Source: Candidatus Competibacteraceae bacterium
GTDB taxonomy: Bacteria > Pseudomonadota > Gammaproteobacteria > Competibacterales > Competibacteraceae
DNA length: 19,097 bases
Direction of reading: 5' to 3'
Assembly (NCBI GenBank): GCA_020445005.1
Contig: JAGRHM010000069.1
Location: 1-19,097 of the forward strand
Under the pieces are notes generated by a model. That model searched no databases. It was given only the letters and a program-made list of their open reading frames with translations, and was not told where the DNA came from. Both the position numbers and the translations under genes were made by a program. Positions 1 to 7,476 of the stretch are shown here, one piece after another. The stretch's first letter is position 1; each line of letters opens with the position of its first letter.

Positions 1-47
1 ATCTCTCGCGCTGAAGGTTCTTCCAAAAAAAATACAATTCGCGTCAT
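1..47 (-). CDS. DUF4276 family protein, N-terminal 15 codons only
   Basis: An ATG at 45-47 overlaps the TGA of the ATPase gene (ATGA). It opens a frame reading MTRIVFFLEEPSARE before the left window edge cuts it. Seen: the overlap, and a hydrophobic strand followed by Glu-Glu and a small-residue turn. Known: DUF4276 proteins characteristically start in this way and are habitually encoded directly downstream of COG4637-type ATPases. The strand followed by an acidic residue resembles the first motif of TOPRIM-fold nucleases, so this could be the nuclease partner of the ATPase; that is inference. Only the first 15 residues are visible, so length and catalytic residues cannot be judged. Confidence 0.6.
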   Translation of the reverse strand, partial: MTRIVFFLEEPSARE

Positions 48-1231
48 TGAGGACCGACTCCCTGGAATAGTCCTTCTTTCCAGAGATAACCCATCTGGTC
101 ACCTTCTGCGATAAATGCTGCCAACTGCTGATCGTCTTTCGCACGCTTGATGAGGGTGCAACCTGATTCCTTGATCAACCAGTACACTTCATCGAGTTGT
201 ACAGCATTTAAAAAGTCCGGTGAATGGGTGGAAACAAAGACTTGGCCACCTTGCTCTGAGTAGGCGCGAAACTCCTCGGCCAGTTCCCATAGCAAGGTCG
301 GATATAATTGATTTTCCGGTTCTTCAACACATAGCAAAGGATGAGGTTTCGGATCATTGAGCAGTATAAGATAGGCAAACATCTTGATGGTGCCATCAGA
401 GACGTATCGCGCCAAAAATGGGTCTTCGAAAGCGCCGTCCTGAAAACGTAGGAGAACACGCCCTTCTTCCGTCGTTTTGGCGTCTACCCGTGTGATTCCT
501 GGTACCCTTTCAGACAGTTTTTTCAGAATCTTATCAAATATTTCTGGATGCCTATTATGCAGATACTCGGTTACCAGAGAGAGGTTTTCCCCTTCACGGG
601 AAAGATGCTCGGCATACCCGGATTCCTGTTCTGGACGGGCACGGTTGATGTGAAAGTCGGAAATATGCCAGTTTTCAATCAAGTTACCCAAGGTCATGAC
701 GGCCGGAAATCTCTCAAATTGAGCCAAACCTTTCACAGCCAGGATTTCAGGTGATCGTAGCTTCTGTTGTTCTCGATTAAGCTCTTTCACATCAGCCACA
801 CGATCAAGCTCATTAGTGACAGCAACACCTTCTCCATTACTGAAGTCGAGAAAGTGCCAAGGCTGGCCACCGCTACCACGGCGATATTTAAGGATCTCCC
901 TTGCAACAATTGGCTTTCTGTCTTTTTCGCCTACAGATAAAAAATAGGTAATCAATGGTTTATTATCGGACTCGCGAAACTTTAGCTCGATTTCTATATT
1001 TCCTTCCGCGCCACGGGTCCGTACTTCGCTGAATCCACGACTCCCTCCAAGTTTTATTAGAGCGGTATAGACGTTGCTCGACAAAGCCTCGCGTAGAAAT
1101 TCGAATACACCGAAAAAAGTGGATTTGCCCGAACCATTCGCGCCAACAATAACGCAAAAGCGAGGTATGTCTTTCATCTCCGCATCGCGGAAGCTCTTGA
1201 AGTTTTTCAGTCGTATGGATTCAATGTGCAT
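44..1231 (-). CDS. AAA family ATPase, RecF/SMC-like (COG4637 type), partner of DUF4276
   Basis: A 395-residue ABC/SMC-class ATPase. It starts with the typical IESIRLKNFKSF strand; the Walker A is GANGSGKST (residues 30-38), an ABC-signature-like YVSDGT lies at 276-281, the Walker B is LLCVEEPE (299-306), and the switch histidine is in STHSPDF (His336). This layout is that of stand-alone RecF-like ATPases of COG4637, which pair with DUF4276 proteins. The start is supported by GAGGAA six bases upstream (1238-1243). The gene is visibly less GC-rich than the STAND gene next to it, suggesting separate acquisition. It is separated from that gene by a hairpin-T-tract terminator, so it probably has its own promoter between 1232 and 1359. 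The ATPase-plus-small-partner layout recalls OLD and PARIS (AriA-AriB) anti-phage systems; a defence role is inference, the ATPase family is firm. Confidence 0.85.
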   Translation of the reverse strand: MHIESIRLKNFKSFRDAEMKDIPRFCVIVGANGSGKSTFFGVFEFLREALSSNVYTALIKLGGSRGFSEVRTRGAEGNIEIELKFRESDNKPLITYFLSVGEKDRKPIVAREILKYRRGSGGQPWHFLDFSNGEGVAVTNELDRVADVKELNREQQKLRSPEILAVKGLAQFERFPAVMTLGNLIENWHISDFHINRARPEQESGYAEHLSREGENLSLVTEYLHNRHPEIFDKILKKLSERVPGITRVDAKTTEEGRVLLRFQDGAFEDPFLARYVSDGTIKMFAYLILLNDPKPHPLLCVEEPENQLYPTLLWELAEEFRAYSEQGGQVFVSTHSPDFLNAVQLDEVYWLIKESGCTLIKRAKDDQQLAAFIAEGDQMGYLWKEGLFQGVGPQ

Positions 1232-1359
1232 AATGGGTTCCTCAAAAATCCAGTCCGAGTTCGGCCTGCGTGCCGCTCGATACCGGCCTGCTCGTCGCCG
1301 TCTTGTCTCGCCATCTCAACATGCTTCCGGAAGCCTGATTACTTCGGGCGGAACAACGC

Positions 1360-1380
1360 AAAAAATCGCGCGAAGCGCGC
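1360..1380 (-). terminator. Rho-independent terminator after the STAND gene
   Basis: On the minus strand a GC-only stem of five pairs (CGCGC/GCGCG) with a three-base TTC loop is followed directly by A and then six T. It lies 26 bases after the stop codon of the STAND-FGE gene. It should end the TIR-STAND transcript and isolate the ATPase-DUF4276 pair. The stem is short, so its efficiency is uncertain. Confidence 0.55.
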
Positions 1381-1405
1381 TACGCGGCCATCAGTGACCC
1401 GTGTC

Positions 1406-3859
1406 TCAGATGGGGGACGAGCACGCCAACCGAAAACCGATGAAGTTGCCGCGGCCGCCCGGCGCGTCGTCGATGCGGGAAGCGGCGCGCGCGTCCGACC
1501 GGTAGTCGTTCCAGGCGCCGCCGCGCACCACCCGGCGGGCGTCGCCCGTCGGGGTGACATTCCGGGGTTGGTCGTATTCGTTCAGGCACCATTCCCACAC
1601 GTTGCCGCTCATATCCAGGGCACCCACCAGCGAAATCCCATGCGGGTACAAACCCACCGCTGTAGAGCGGTTCAGTTCGCTTTCATCGGTGTTGGCGCGG
1701 TTGCCATCCCATTTCGGCCCCCAGGGATATTCGTTCGCCGGATTGCCACCGGTCGCCGCCCGTTGCCATTCCCACTCGGTGGGCAAGCGGACCTCGTAAC
1801 CCAGTCGGGCGCTCAGCCAGCGGCAAAAGGGCACGGCTTCCAGCCAGGCAAGGTTTTCGACGGGATGGTTGTCGTACCGCTGGAACTGTCGGCCCGCTTT
1901 TTCCGGGGGCCGGTCCACCCAAAGACCCCGCCACCACGCCGGGTTGTGATAGCCATCGTCCGCTTCCAAAAAGGCGCGGTACTGACGGTAGGTCACCGGA
2001 TACTTGGCAATCTGGAAAGGTTCGACATGGAAGGTGTTTGACGCTGATCGGCTTAGCCACCGCGCAATACGGGATCGATTCTTGGTTTCAATTTCCAGCG
2101 TCACTTCGCCGCCGGGCACTTCACACCAGACGAGGTCTGGCAATCCATCGGCGCGTAATCCCACGCCGGGACGGGGATCGCCCAGCAACGCCAAGCGCAC
2201 GCCGATGATCGCCCGCTGTTCGTGAGTGGTGGCCGGAGCGTCCAGCGCGGCTAGCATCTGATCGCGGTCGAGGGGGCCGAGGAAGTCTCGTTCCAGTTCG
2301 GTGAAGTCCGTTGGCTTCAGCTTGAGGTGTTCCCGCATGGCGACCACTTCGACCACCCGTTCGTCGGGCCAGCGGTGTTCGGCCTGGCGGTCGTGGCCGT
2401 GCCAGTAAGCGGCCAATTGCGTGATTTGCCGGCATAGCCGATGATCGTCGGCCGTGTCCTGAATCCACTGTTGGAGCCGGGGCCAGGTGCGAAACAGGGC
2501 TTCGTGCGCCATCTCCACCACCGGTTGGCCGTCCTCGCCCGGTTCGCGCACCAGCAGCCGGGCGTCCACGAAGCGGTCGATCAACGCGCTGGCGGCGGAT
2601 GAAACCGCTAACGTGGACAGTGACGCCCGGTGCCGGGTCGCCACGCCGCGCTCGTCCACTTGCACCAACTCTCTGAATACGTGTTCCAGCTCCGCTTGCG
2701 CGGCGCTGGCGAGATCCTGAAAAGTCTTTTCGGCCCGCTGGCTGATGGCGTGCTGGACGCCGCGGAACCGTTCGTAAGCTTGGTGCGCCAGCCGGCCGTC
2801 CCCGGCGCGGGACTCATACAGTTCGTGCAGAGCAAAGGCCAGCAACGCCAAGGCGCCGGCACCCGTCCCGGTGTCTTCCAAGATGCGCTCCACCAATCCT
2901 TCTTCAAATTCCAGCCCCGCCTTAGCTGCCGGTCCGGTCATCATCTCGTAGAGCGCGCCGGGTCCCGGCGGTCCCAGCGAATAGGAACCGTCGCGCAGCA
3001 GCCGGTCGAGTCCGGGACAGTCCAGGCAGCGGTGAAAGAAGTCGGCCCGCAGGGTCGCCACGACCCGCACCCGCGACGACCGCGCGGTCGCGGTCAGCAA
3101 GCGGATGAACGGCTGACGCAGCGCGTCCTGCGTGAGCGTGAACAGTTCCTCGAACTGATCCACGAACAGCAGCAATTCTGCGTGGGCGGGACGGTCGGCG
3201 AGAACCTGCTCCGCCAGTTCGATGAGGCCGTAGCCCTGCTCAGCGCGCAGGCGCTTGATGATCTCGGACGAGCGGCAACCTTTAAGCCAGGGTTCCAGGC
3301 GGGCGGTCAGAATAGGATAGGGATCGCCTTCCGCGCCGCCCGGCGTAAACTCCAGCAATCGCCAATCCTTGCTGCCCGCAATGGCATCGGCCTGCAACCG
3401 AGGAATCAGACCCGCCGCCACCAGCGACGATTTGCCCGAACCCGAAGCGCCTAACACTGCGATGAAGCGCTTTTTGGGATCGGTGAGCTTGCAGAGCAAC
3501 TCGTTGATTTCTCGATGGCGGCCGAAGAAGATCGGCGCGTCCTCGGGATTGAAGCGTCGCAAGCCCGGAAACGGTGAACCCGGCCAAACCGATGGTTTCT
3601 CAGGGACGGAAACCGGCGGCGGTTCTAAGACTTGATCGATCAATTCCTTGCGATTAACCAAGGGATCGCGGAGCGCTCCGGTCAGTTCGCCCAGACGGGT
3701 TCGCCGCTCCAGCCATTCCCAAACCTCGCGCGGTTCGTCCCCCAACCGAAACGCGGCACGGTCACTGATGGGGATATCGAAATAATCGGTCAAATCTCGC
3801 CATTCCTGGCCCAACCGCTTGCAAAACGTCAGTTTAGTTTTTCCGTCATAAGCAGGCAT
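1406..3859 (-). CDS. EAD-nSTAND1 NTPase-FGE/C-type-lectin-like sensor protein
   Basis: An 817-residue protein with three parts. Residues 5-75 are a small helical domain closely matching the C-terminus of the upstream TIR protein (conserved WR, IP, GDE, WEWLE and RLGEL). Residues 97-480 form an nSTAND1-type signalling NTPase: FFGRHREI just before the P-loop, Walker A GASGSGKSS (137-145), Walker B LLLFVDQFEELF (229-240) and an Arg sensor in TLRADFF. Residues 577-811 are a formylglycine-generating-enzyme/sulfatase-modifying fold (LPTEWEWQRAA, DMSGNVWEW, RVVRGGAW, GFRLA). The two catalytic cysteines of true FGEs are replaced (Asp785, Ala790), so it is more likely a ligand-binding C-type-lectin-like head. 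A strong Shine-Dalgarno AGGAGGT lies six bases before the ATG. Inferred role: the NTPase senses a ligand through the FGE head and recruits the TIR effector by EAD-EAD contact. Confidence 0.85.
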   Translation of the reverse strand: MPAYDGKTKLTFCKRLGQEWRDLTDYFDIPISDRAAFRLGDEPREVWEWLERRTRLGELTGALRDPLVNRKELIDQVLEPPPVSVPEKPSVWPGSPFPGLRRFNPEDAPIFFGRHREINELLCKLTDPKKRFIAVLGASGSGKSSLVAAGLIPRLQADAIAGSKDWRLLEFTPGGAEGDPYPILTARLEPWLKGCRSSEIIKRLRAEQGYGLIELAEQVLADRPAHAELLLFVDQFEELFTLTQDALRQPFIRLLTATARSSRVRVVATLRADFFHRCLDCPGLDRLLRDGSYSLGPPGPGALYEMMTGPAAKAGLEFEEGLVERILEDTGTGAGALALLAFALHELYESRAGDGRLAHQAYERFRGVQHAISQRAEKTFQDLASAAQAELEHVFRELVQVDERGVATRHRASLSTLAVSSAASALIDRFVDARLLVREPGEDGQPVVEMAHEALFRTWPRLQQWIQDTADDHRLCRQITQLAAYWHGHDRQAEHRWPDERVVEVVAMREHLKLKPTDFTELERDFLGPLDRDQMLAALDAPATTHEQRAIIGVRLALLGDPRPGVGLRADGLPDLVWCEVPGGEVTLEIETKNRSRIARWLSRSASNTFHVEPFQIAKYPVTYRQYRAFLEADDGYHNPAWWRGLWVDRPPEKAGRQFQRYDNHPVENLAWLEAVPFCRWLSARLGYEVRLPTEWEWQRAATGGNPANEYPWGPKWDGNRANTDESELNRSTAVGLYPHGISLVGALDMSGNVWEWCLNEYDQPRNVTPTGDARRVVRGGAWNDYRSDARAASRIDDAPGGRGNFIGFRLACSSPI
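1427..1534 (-). other. Possible diversity-generating-retroelement variable region in the FGE domain
   Basis: This is the last FGE segment (residues 776-811, from RVVRGGAW to GFRL). The equivalent segment is the variable region in many DGR target proteins. Twelve codons between W783 and I807 (encoding N, D, Y, D, I, D, D, G, G, G, N, F) all end in C and could each derive from AAC by adenine-only substitution. A GC-rich genome favours such codons anyway, so this is only suggestive. I see no template repeat, accessory gene or reverse transcriptase in the window. Confidence 0.3.
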
Positions 3860-3865
3860 CCCTTG

Positions 3866-3872
3866 ACCTCCT
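3866..3872 (-). promoter_or_regulatory. Ribosome binding site of the STAND gene
   Basis: AGGAGGT is a near-perfect Shine-Dalgarno, six bases before the ATG at 3859. It sits in the short gap after the TIR gene's TAA, and it fixes the start so that the EAD is the true N-terminus. Confidence 0.8.
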
Positions 3873-3878
3873 TCCTGG

Positions 3879-4661
3879 TTACGCTTTGATCTTCAGCAGT
3901 TCCACCAAGTCTTCCCGACCGCTGGCGATCAGCCCTTGCGGCAATTCTCCCAAACGTCGCCGGTTTTCCAGCCATTCCCAGATGCCGCGCGCTTCGTCAC
4001 CTCGACTAAAACGCGCTTGATCGGCGGGCGGAATTTCAAAAGAGTCAGCCAACTTGCGCCAGTTATCGCCGAGATGGTCGCATACGGCGATCTTGGCCTT
4101 GCCGGAATAGGGAGGCTTGGGCAACGAATCGGGAGATACCGCAGGGTCCGGCGGTGGCGGTGGCGGTGGCGGTGGTTCCCCCAGCGCGATCTGCCGGACC
4201 GCCCAGTCGGCGGTTTTGGCATAGAGAAGATTACGCTCGCCTGGACTCATCCGATCCAGCGATTCGGCCGGGCTGTTGACACCGATAATGTCAGCCAGAT
4301 TGATGGTGTGAGATTTCCCGTCGATTTCGACGGAAATTGAGAAAGCTGCCTTGGCGACGGTGCTGACGTGGAGGATACCCAGCTTCAAAGCGCCGCGTTC
4401 GGCTTGGCGCAGCAGGAAGGGCAATTCATGTTGGGTGATGTAATTGGAGGTCAGGAAGTGATTGCTCACCAACAGGATGCCAAGTTGCGATCCAGCCAGC
4501 GCCTGTTGAATCTTGGGATGGAATTTGTCACCGATATCGATGCCCTTCTGATCGAACCAAACCCGGTCCCGGATGGCGGCTACCGCCTCCAGCGCGGGAA
4601 CCAGCTCATCGCGGTAGAGCTTGTCTTTATGGCTGAAACTGATGAAGATCTTGTTGTCCAT
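3879..4661 (-). CDS. TIR domain protein with C-terminal effector-associated-like domain
   Basis: A 260-residue protein. Residues 3-160 are a TIR domain: it opens with KIFISFSHKD, has WFDQKGIDIG as the next conserved block, and SNHFLTSNYITQHEL near residue 80, where Glu79 sits at the position of the catalytic glutamate of TIR NADases. A nine-proline linker (163-171, encoded by a GGCGGT-type repeat) joins it to residues 187-260. These form a helical domain sharing about 30 of 54 aligned residues with the N-terminus of the NTPase encoded 19 bp downstream. Known: bacterial TIR domains in conflict systems commonly cleave NAD+ or make cyclic ADP-ribose-type signals, and effector-associated domains mediate homotypic recruitment. 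Inference: this is the effector arm of an abortive-infection-like two-gene system. NADase activity is plausible but not shown by sequence alone. The start has a modest AAGG upstream. Confidence 0.85.
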   Translation of the reverse strand: MDNKIFISFSHKDKLYRDELVPALEAVAAIRDRVWFDQKGIDIGDKFHPKIQQALAGSQLGILLVSNHFLTSNYITQHELPFLLRQAERGALKLGILHVSTVAKAAFSISVEIDGKSHTINLADIIGVNSPAESLDRMSPGERNLLYAKTADWAVRQIALGEPPPPPPPPPDPAVSPDSLPKPPYSGKAKIAVCDHLGDNWRKLADSFEIPPADQARFSRGDEARGIWEWLENRRRLGELPQGLIASGREDLVELLKIKA

Positions 4662-4739
4662 GAACGTTGGCCTTGCGAAGGATTCAGCTTATCCACCTGC
4701 TATACGATTGTTATCTTATCGTAAAGCGAGCGGAAAAGC

Positions 4740-4773
4740 GTTCATGAACATTCCGCCCGTTCGAGCGATGAAC
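4740..4773. promoter_or_regulatory. Nested GTTC/GAAC inverted half-sites in the divergent promoter region
   Basis: Between the TIR gene (minus) and the acyltransferase operon (plus) lies GTTC-N2-GAAC-N9-GTTC-N7-GAAC, beginning with the perfect 10-bp palindrome GTTCATGAAC (4740-4749). Such paired dyads are typical of operators for a dimeric repressor. No regulator gene is adjacent, and I cannot define clear -35/-10 boxes here, so its function is unproven. Confidence 0.3.
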
Positions 4774-4833
4774 CGATCCACAATTCCAGGTTCCAAATAA
4801 CCCGTCTATCCTTGTCATCCTCCATCCCGGATC

Positions 4834-6009
4834 ATGCGCCTTGCACGTCTTGACAGCCTGAGCGACATCCCCGCCGCCGAGTGGAACGCGCTCGTTCCTA
4901 ACCAAAACCCGTTTCTGCGCCACGAATTCCTCAGCGCACTCGAACGGCATGGTTGCGTTGGCGAATCAACCGGCTGGCTGCCCTGGCATCTCACCGCTCG
5001 GAACGAGAGCGGACGCTTGCTGGGCGTAGCTCCTCTGTACCTGAAATATAACTCCTATGGCGAGTTCGTCTTTGACTGGAGCTGGGCGGAAGCCTACCGG
5101 CAACAGGGGCTATCCTACTACCCGAAACTGGTCGGGGCGATTCCCTACACCCCCGCCACCAGTCCCCGCCTCCTGCTGGCCGCCGACCAACCCCAACCGG
5201 AGACCACCGCGTGGGCTATGGTCGAATTCGCACTGGAGGAGAGCCGCCGCTATGGATTGTCCTCGATCCACTGGCTATTTCCTCCCCCTGGCGATTTGAA
5301 ACCGATGCAGGAACAAGGCTTCCTGACCCGGCTCGGCTGCCAGTTTCACTGGGACAACCGGGGCTACCGGGATTTCCAGGATTTTCTGGACAGCTTGACG
5401 GCCAAGCGCCGCAAGAACATCAACCGTGAACGCCGGTTGGTGCGCGAGGCCGGACTGGAGGTGCGCATTCTATCCGGACGCGAGATCAGCGACGCGCAAT
5501 GGCGGATCATCCACGCTTTCTATTGCTCCACATTCCACCGACTCGGCGGCGTCCCGACGCTCACCCTGCCCTTCTTCCAGGACATCGCGACGACGCTGGG
5601 CGAGCAAATGGTATTAGTCCTAGCGTTCGCCCACAGTCGCGAGGTCGCCGGCGCCATCAGTTTCCGTAGCGCCGATACGCTCTACGGTCGTCACTGGGGT
5701 TGCCAGGCGGATTATGACAGTTTGCACTTCGAAGCCTGCTATTATCAGGGCCTCGAATATTGCATTGAACAGGGTTTGCAGCGTTTTGAACCGGGCGCAC
5801 AGGGCGAACACAAAATCTACCGGGGATTTTTACCCACGTTGACCCATTCAGCGCACTGGATCGCCCATCCCGGCTTTCGCCGGGCTATCGCTGATTTCCT
5901 GAACCGGGAAACGCCCGCCCTGCGCGACTATGTCCAACACGGCCTGCAACACTCGCCCTATCGCGATGAGGTAACGCCTGATGCCCCTACCGTGGCTGGA
6001 TCCGCATGA
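4834..6009 (+). CDS. FemAB-like/GNAT-superfamily acyltransferase (COG3146, PF04339 family)
   Basis: A 391-residue protein of the FemAB-like family, annotated variously as GNAT N-acetyltransferase or peptidoglycan-biosynthesis-like. Recognisable blocks: N-terminal [10 protein letters not shown] with NPFLRHEFL, the mid-region DWSWAEAY and [24 protein letters not shown] (around residues 191-201), YGRHWG, and the very characteristic C-terminal [17 protein letters not shown] followed by THSAHW. Length is normal for the family. No strong Shine-Dalgarno precedes the ATG, but the N-terminus lines up with family members. It is first in an operon with aat and bpt, and its end overlaps aat by 29 bp. The substrate is unknown; an aminoacyl- or acyl-transfer role is inference, consistent with two tRNA-dependent transferases next door. 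Confidence 0.85.
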   Translation: MRLARLDSLSDIPAAEWNALVPNQNPFLRHEFLSALERHGCVGESTGWLPWHLTARNESGRLLGVAPLYLKYNSYGEFVFDWSWAEAYRQQGLSYYPKLVGAIPYTPATSPRLLLAADQPQPETTAWAMVEFALEESRRYGLSSIHWLFPPPGDLKPMQEQGFLTRLGCQFHWDNRGYRDFQDFLDSLTAKRRKNINRERRLVREAGLEVRILSGREISDAQWRIIHAFYCSTFHRLGGVPTLTLPFFQDIATTLGEQMVLVLAFAHSREVAGAISFRSADTLYGRHWGCQADYDSLHFEACYYQGLEYCIEQGLQRFEPGAQGEHKIYRGFLPTLTHSAHWIAHPGFRRAIADFLNRETPALRDYVQHGLQHSPYRDEVTPDAPTVAGSA

Positions 6010-6724
6010 TGACAACCAGCCTTTTCCCCATCCTGACCGCGCCCTGATCGAACCTGACGGTTTGCTGGCCGCTGGCGGCAACTTGAGTCCGCGCCGTTTG
6101 TTGCGCGCCTATCGGCAAGGGATCTTCCCCTGGTACTCCTCCGGCCAGCCGATTCTGTGGTGGTCGCCGAACCCCCGCCTGGTGCTGCTTCCCGAATGTC
6201 TGCAAATCTCGCGCAGTCTGCGCAAGACCTTGCGCAATGGACCCTTCTCGGTCACGGCGGATACGGCTTTTGAAGCGGTCATGAGGGCCTGCGCCGCACC
6301 GCGCGGACCGGGCGAAGGCACCTGGATCACCCCGGAAATGCTGCGCGCCTATTGCCGATTGCACCGACTGGGTCATGCGCATTCTGTCGAAACCTGGATG
6401 CAGGGCGAACTGGTGGGCGGACTGTACGGCGTGGCCGTCGGCCAGGTATTCTACGGCGAATCGATGTTCAGCAAGGTCAGCAATGCATCGAAGGTGGCCT
6501 TGGCGACACTGGCCCGTCAACTTCATCGCTGGGAGTTCGCAGTCATCGATTGCCAGGTGCGCACCGATCATCTACTGAGCATGGGCGCAGTGGATATCCC
6601 CCGGGAGTTATTCCTGGAACTGCTGGAGCGCTTCTGTCCGCTGCCGGGACAGAATGCCCCCTGGACGCTGGACCCCGATCTGTTTACCGACCTGTCGGCG
6701 ACCCCTCAGGCGCGACCCTCATGA
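5981..6724 (+). CDS. aat: Leucyl/phenylalanyl-tRNA--protein transferase
   Basis: A 247-residue Aat enzyme. In the cytoplasm it moves Leu or Phe from aminoacyl-tRNA onto proteins with N-terminal Arg or Lys, marking them for ClpS/ClpAP degradation (bacterial N-end rule). Diagnostic segments: the N-terminal [25 protein letters not shown] (residues 43-52), LWWSPNPR (59-66), [24 protein letters not shown] and DCQ. The start lies inside the preceding gene with GAGGTAA (5968-5974) six bases upstream, and the 29-bp overlap suggests translational coupling. Its TGA overlaps the ATG of bpt in ATGA. Length and motifs are complete, with nothing unusual. Confidence 0.95.
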   Translation: MPLPWLDPHDDNQPFPHPDRALIEPDGLLAAGGNLSPRRLLRAYRQGIFPWYSSGQPILWWSPNPRLVLLPECLQISRSLRKTLRNGPFSVTADTAFEAVMRACAAPRGPGEGTWITPEMLRAYCRLHRLGHAHSVETWMQGELVGGLYGVAVGQVFYGESMFSKVSNASKVALATLARQLHRWEFAVIDCQVRTDHLLSMGAVDIPRELFLELLERFCPLPGQNAPWTLDPDLFTDLSATPQARPS

Positions 6725-7446
6725 GCAATCCTCGCGACTCGCTGTACGACTTGCGGATGTTCCTGACCACGGATTATGCGTGCAGCTATCTGCCGGGCCG
6801 GCTGGCGCGCAACCTGGTCGCTGATCCGGCAGTCACCGATAATCCACTTTATACCCAACTGGCGGCGCTCGGTTTCCGGCGCAGCGGCGAACACGTTTAC
6901 CGACCACATTGTCGCGGGTGTATGGCGTGTCGCTCACTGCGCGTTCCGGTCGCGCGCTTTCGACCGAATCGCGCGCAACGCCGGGTCTGGATGCGCAATC
7001 AGGATTTACAACCGATTATGTTGGAAGCAGAATTCCAGGATGAGCACTTTGCCTTGTTCGCCCGCTATATCCAGGTCCGCCACGCCGGGGGCGGCATGGA
7101 CCCCGCTAGCCCAGGCAATTACTGGTCATTCGTCGCCTCGCGCTGGTGTCCCACCTGGCTTTGCGAGTTCCGCGCTGACGGCAGATTGCTAGCGGTAGCC
7201 GTTGTGGATCGACTGGATGACGGGCTGTCTGCGGTTTACACCTTCTTCGATCCACAGGAAGAGGCGCGCGGACTGGGTACGTTCGCGATCCTCTGGCAGA
7301 TTACTAAAGCACGGCAACTCGGTTTGGACTGGGTTTACCTGGGTTACTGGGTCGAACCGTGCGCCAAGATGACCTACAAGGCGCGCTTTAACCCGCACGA
7401 AATTTTCGTGGCCGAACGCTGGAGCTGGATGCTGCGCGAGGGGTAG
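6721..7446 (+). CDS. bpt: Aspartate/glutamate leucyltransferase (Bpt; arginyltransferase-like)
   Basis: A 241-residue bacterial ATE homologue. It attaches leucine from Leu-tRNA to proteins with N-terminal Asp or Glu, complementing Aat in the N-end rule. Visible: the N-terminal [17 protein letters not shown] with Cys21, [18 protein letters not shown] with Cys64, 67 and 70, the GGGMDP block, and the C-terminal [10 protein letters not shown] and [12 protein letters not shown]. The open frame runs back to 6352, but that part lies in another frame of aat. The ATG at 6721, coupled to the aat stop (ATGA), gives the normal family length and N-terminus, so I chose it. The aat-bpt order is common in gammaproteobacteria. 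It converges on radA with only 30 bp between stop codons, and I see no clear terminator there. Confidence 0.93.
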   Translation: MSNPRDSLYDLRMFLTTDYACSYLPGRLARNLVADPAVTDNPLYTQLAALGFRRSGEHVYRPHCRGCMACRSLRVPVARFRPNRAQRRVWMRNQDLQPIMLEAEFQDEHFALFARYIQVRHAGGGMDPASPGNYWSFVASRWCPTWLCEFRADGRLLAVAVVDRLDDGLSAVYTFFDPQEEARGLGTFAILWQITKARQLGLDWVYLGYWVEPCAKMTYKARFNPHEIFVAERWSWMLREG

Positions 7447-7476
7447 CAGGAGCCGGTGCCAGTTTCGCCAAATATT

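Noticed and set aside
1238..1317. Minus-strand 26-codon frame (MLRWRDKTATSRPVSSGTQA and on) ending just before the ATPase ribosome binding site
   Set aside because: Could be a leader peptide, but its start has no clear ribosome binding site and nothing else supports translation.
1323..1334. Perfect palindrome GCTTCCGGAAGC upstream of the ATPase gene
   Set aside because: A single 12-bp palindrome with no accompanying promoter boxes; not enough to call an operator.
1262..1341. Plus-strand fragment reading LDTGLLVAVLSRHLNMLPEA before a stop, reminiscent of a PIN-like start or gene tail
   Set aside because: Too short and without a start codon or ribosome binding site; the similarity is not enough to call a gene remnant.
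1226..2041. Long plus-strand open frame opposite the FGE domain (271 codons)
   Set aside because: It is antisense to a clearly coding domain, GC-rich codons on the other strand keep it open, and it has no recognisable motif.
2630..3454. Plus-strand open frame opposite the nSTAND1 domain (274 codons)
   Set aside because: Shadow of the NTPase gene; no family resemblance and no ribosome binding site.
6352..6720. Open frame extending bpt upstream by 123 codons
   Set aside because: It lies inside aat in another frame and does not resemble the family. The ATG at 6721, coupled to the aat stop, gives the normal N-terminus.
7447..7476. Bidirectional terminator between bpt and radA
   Set aside because: I could not draw a convincing stem-loop with a T-tract in the 30-bp gap.
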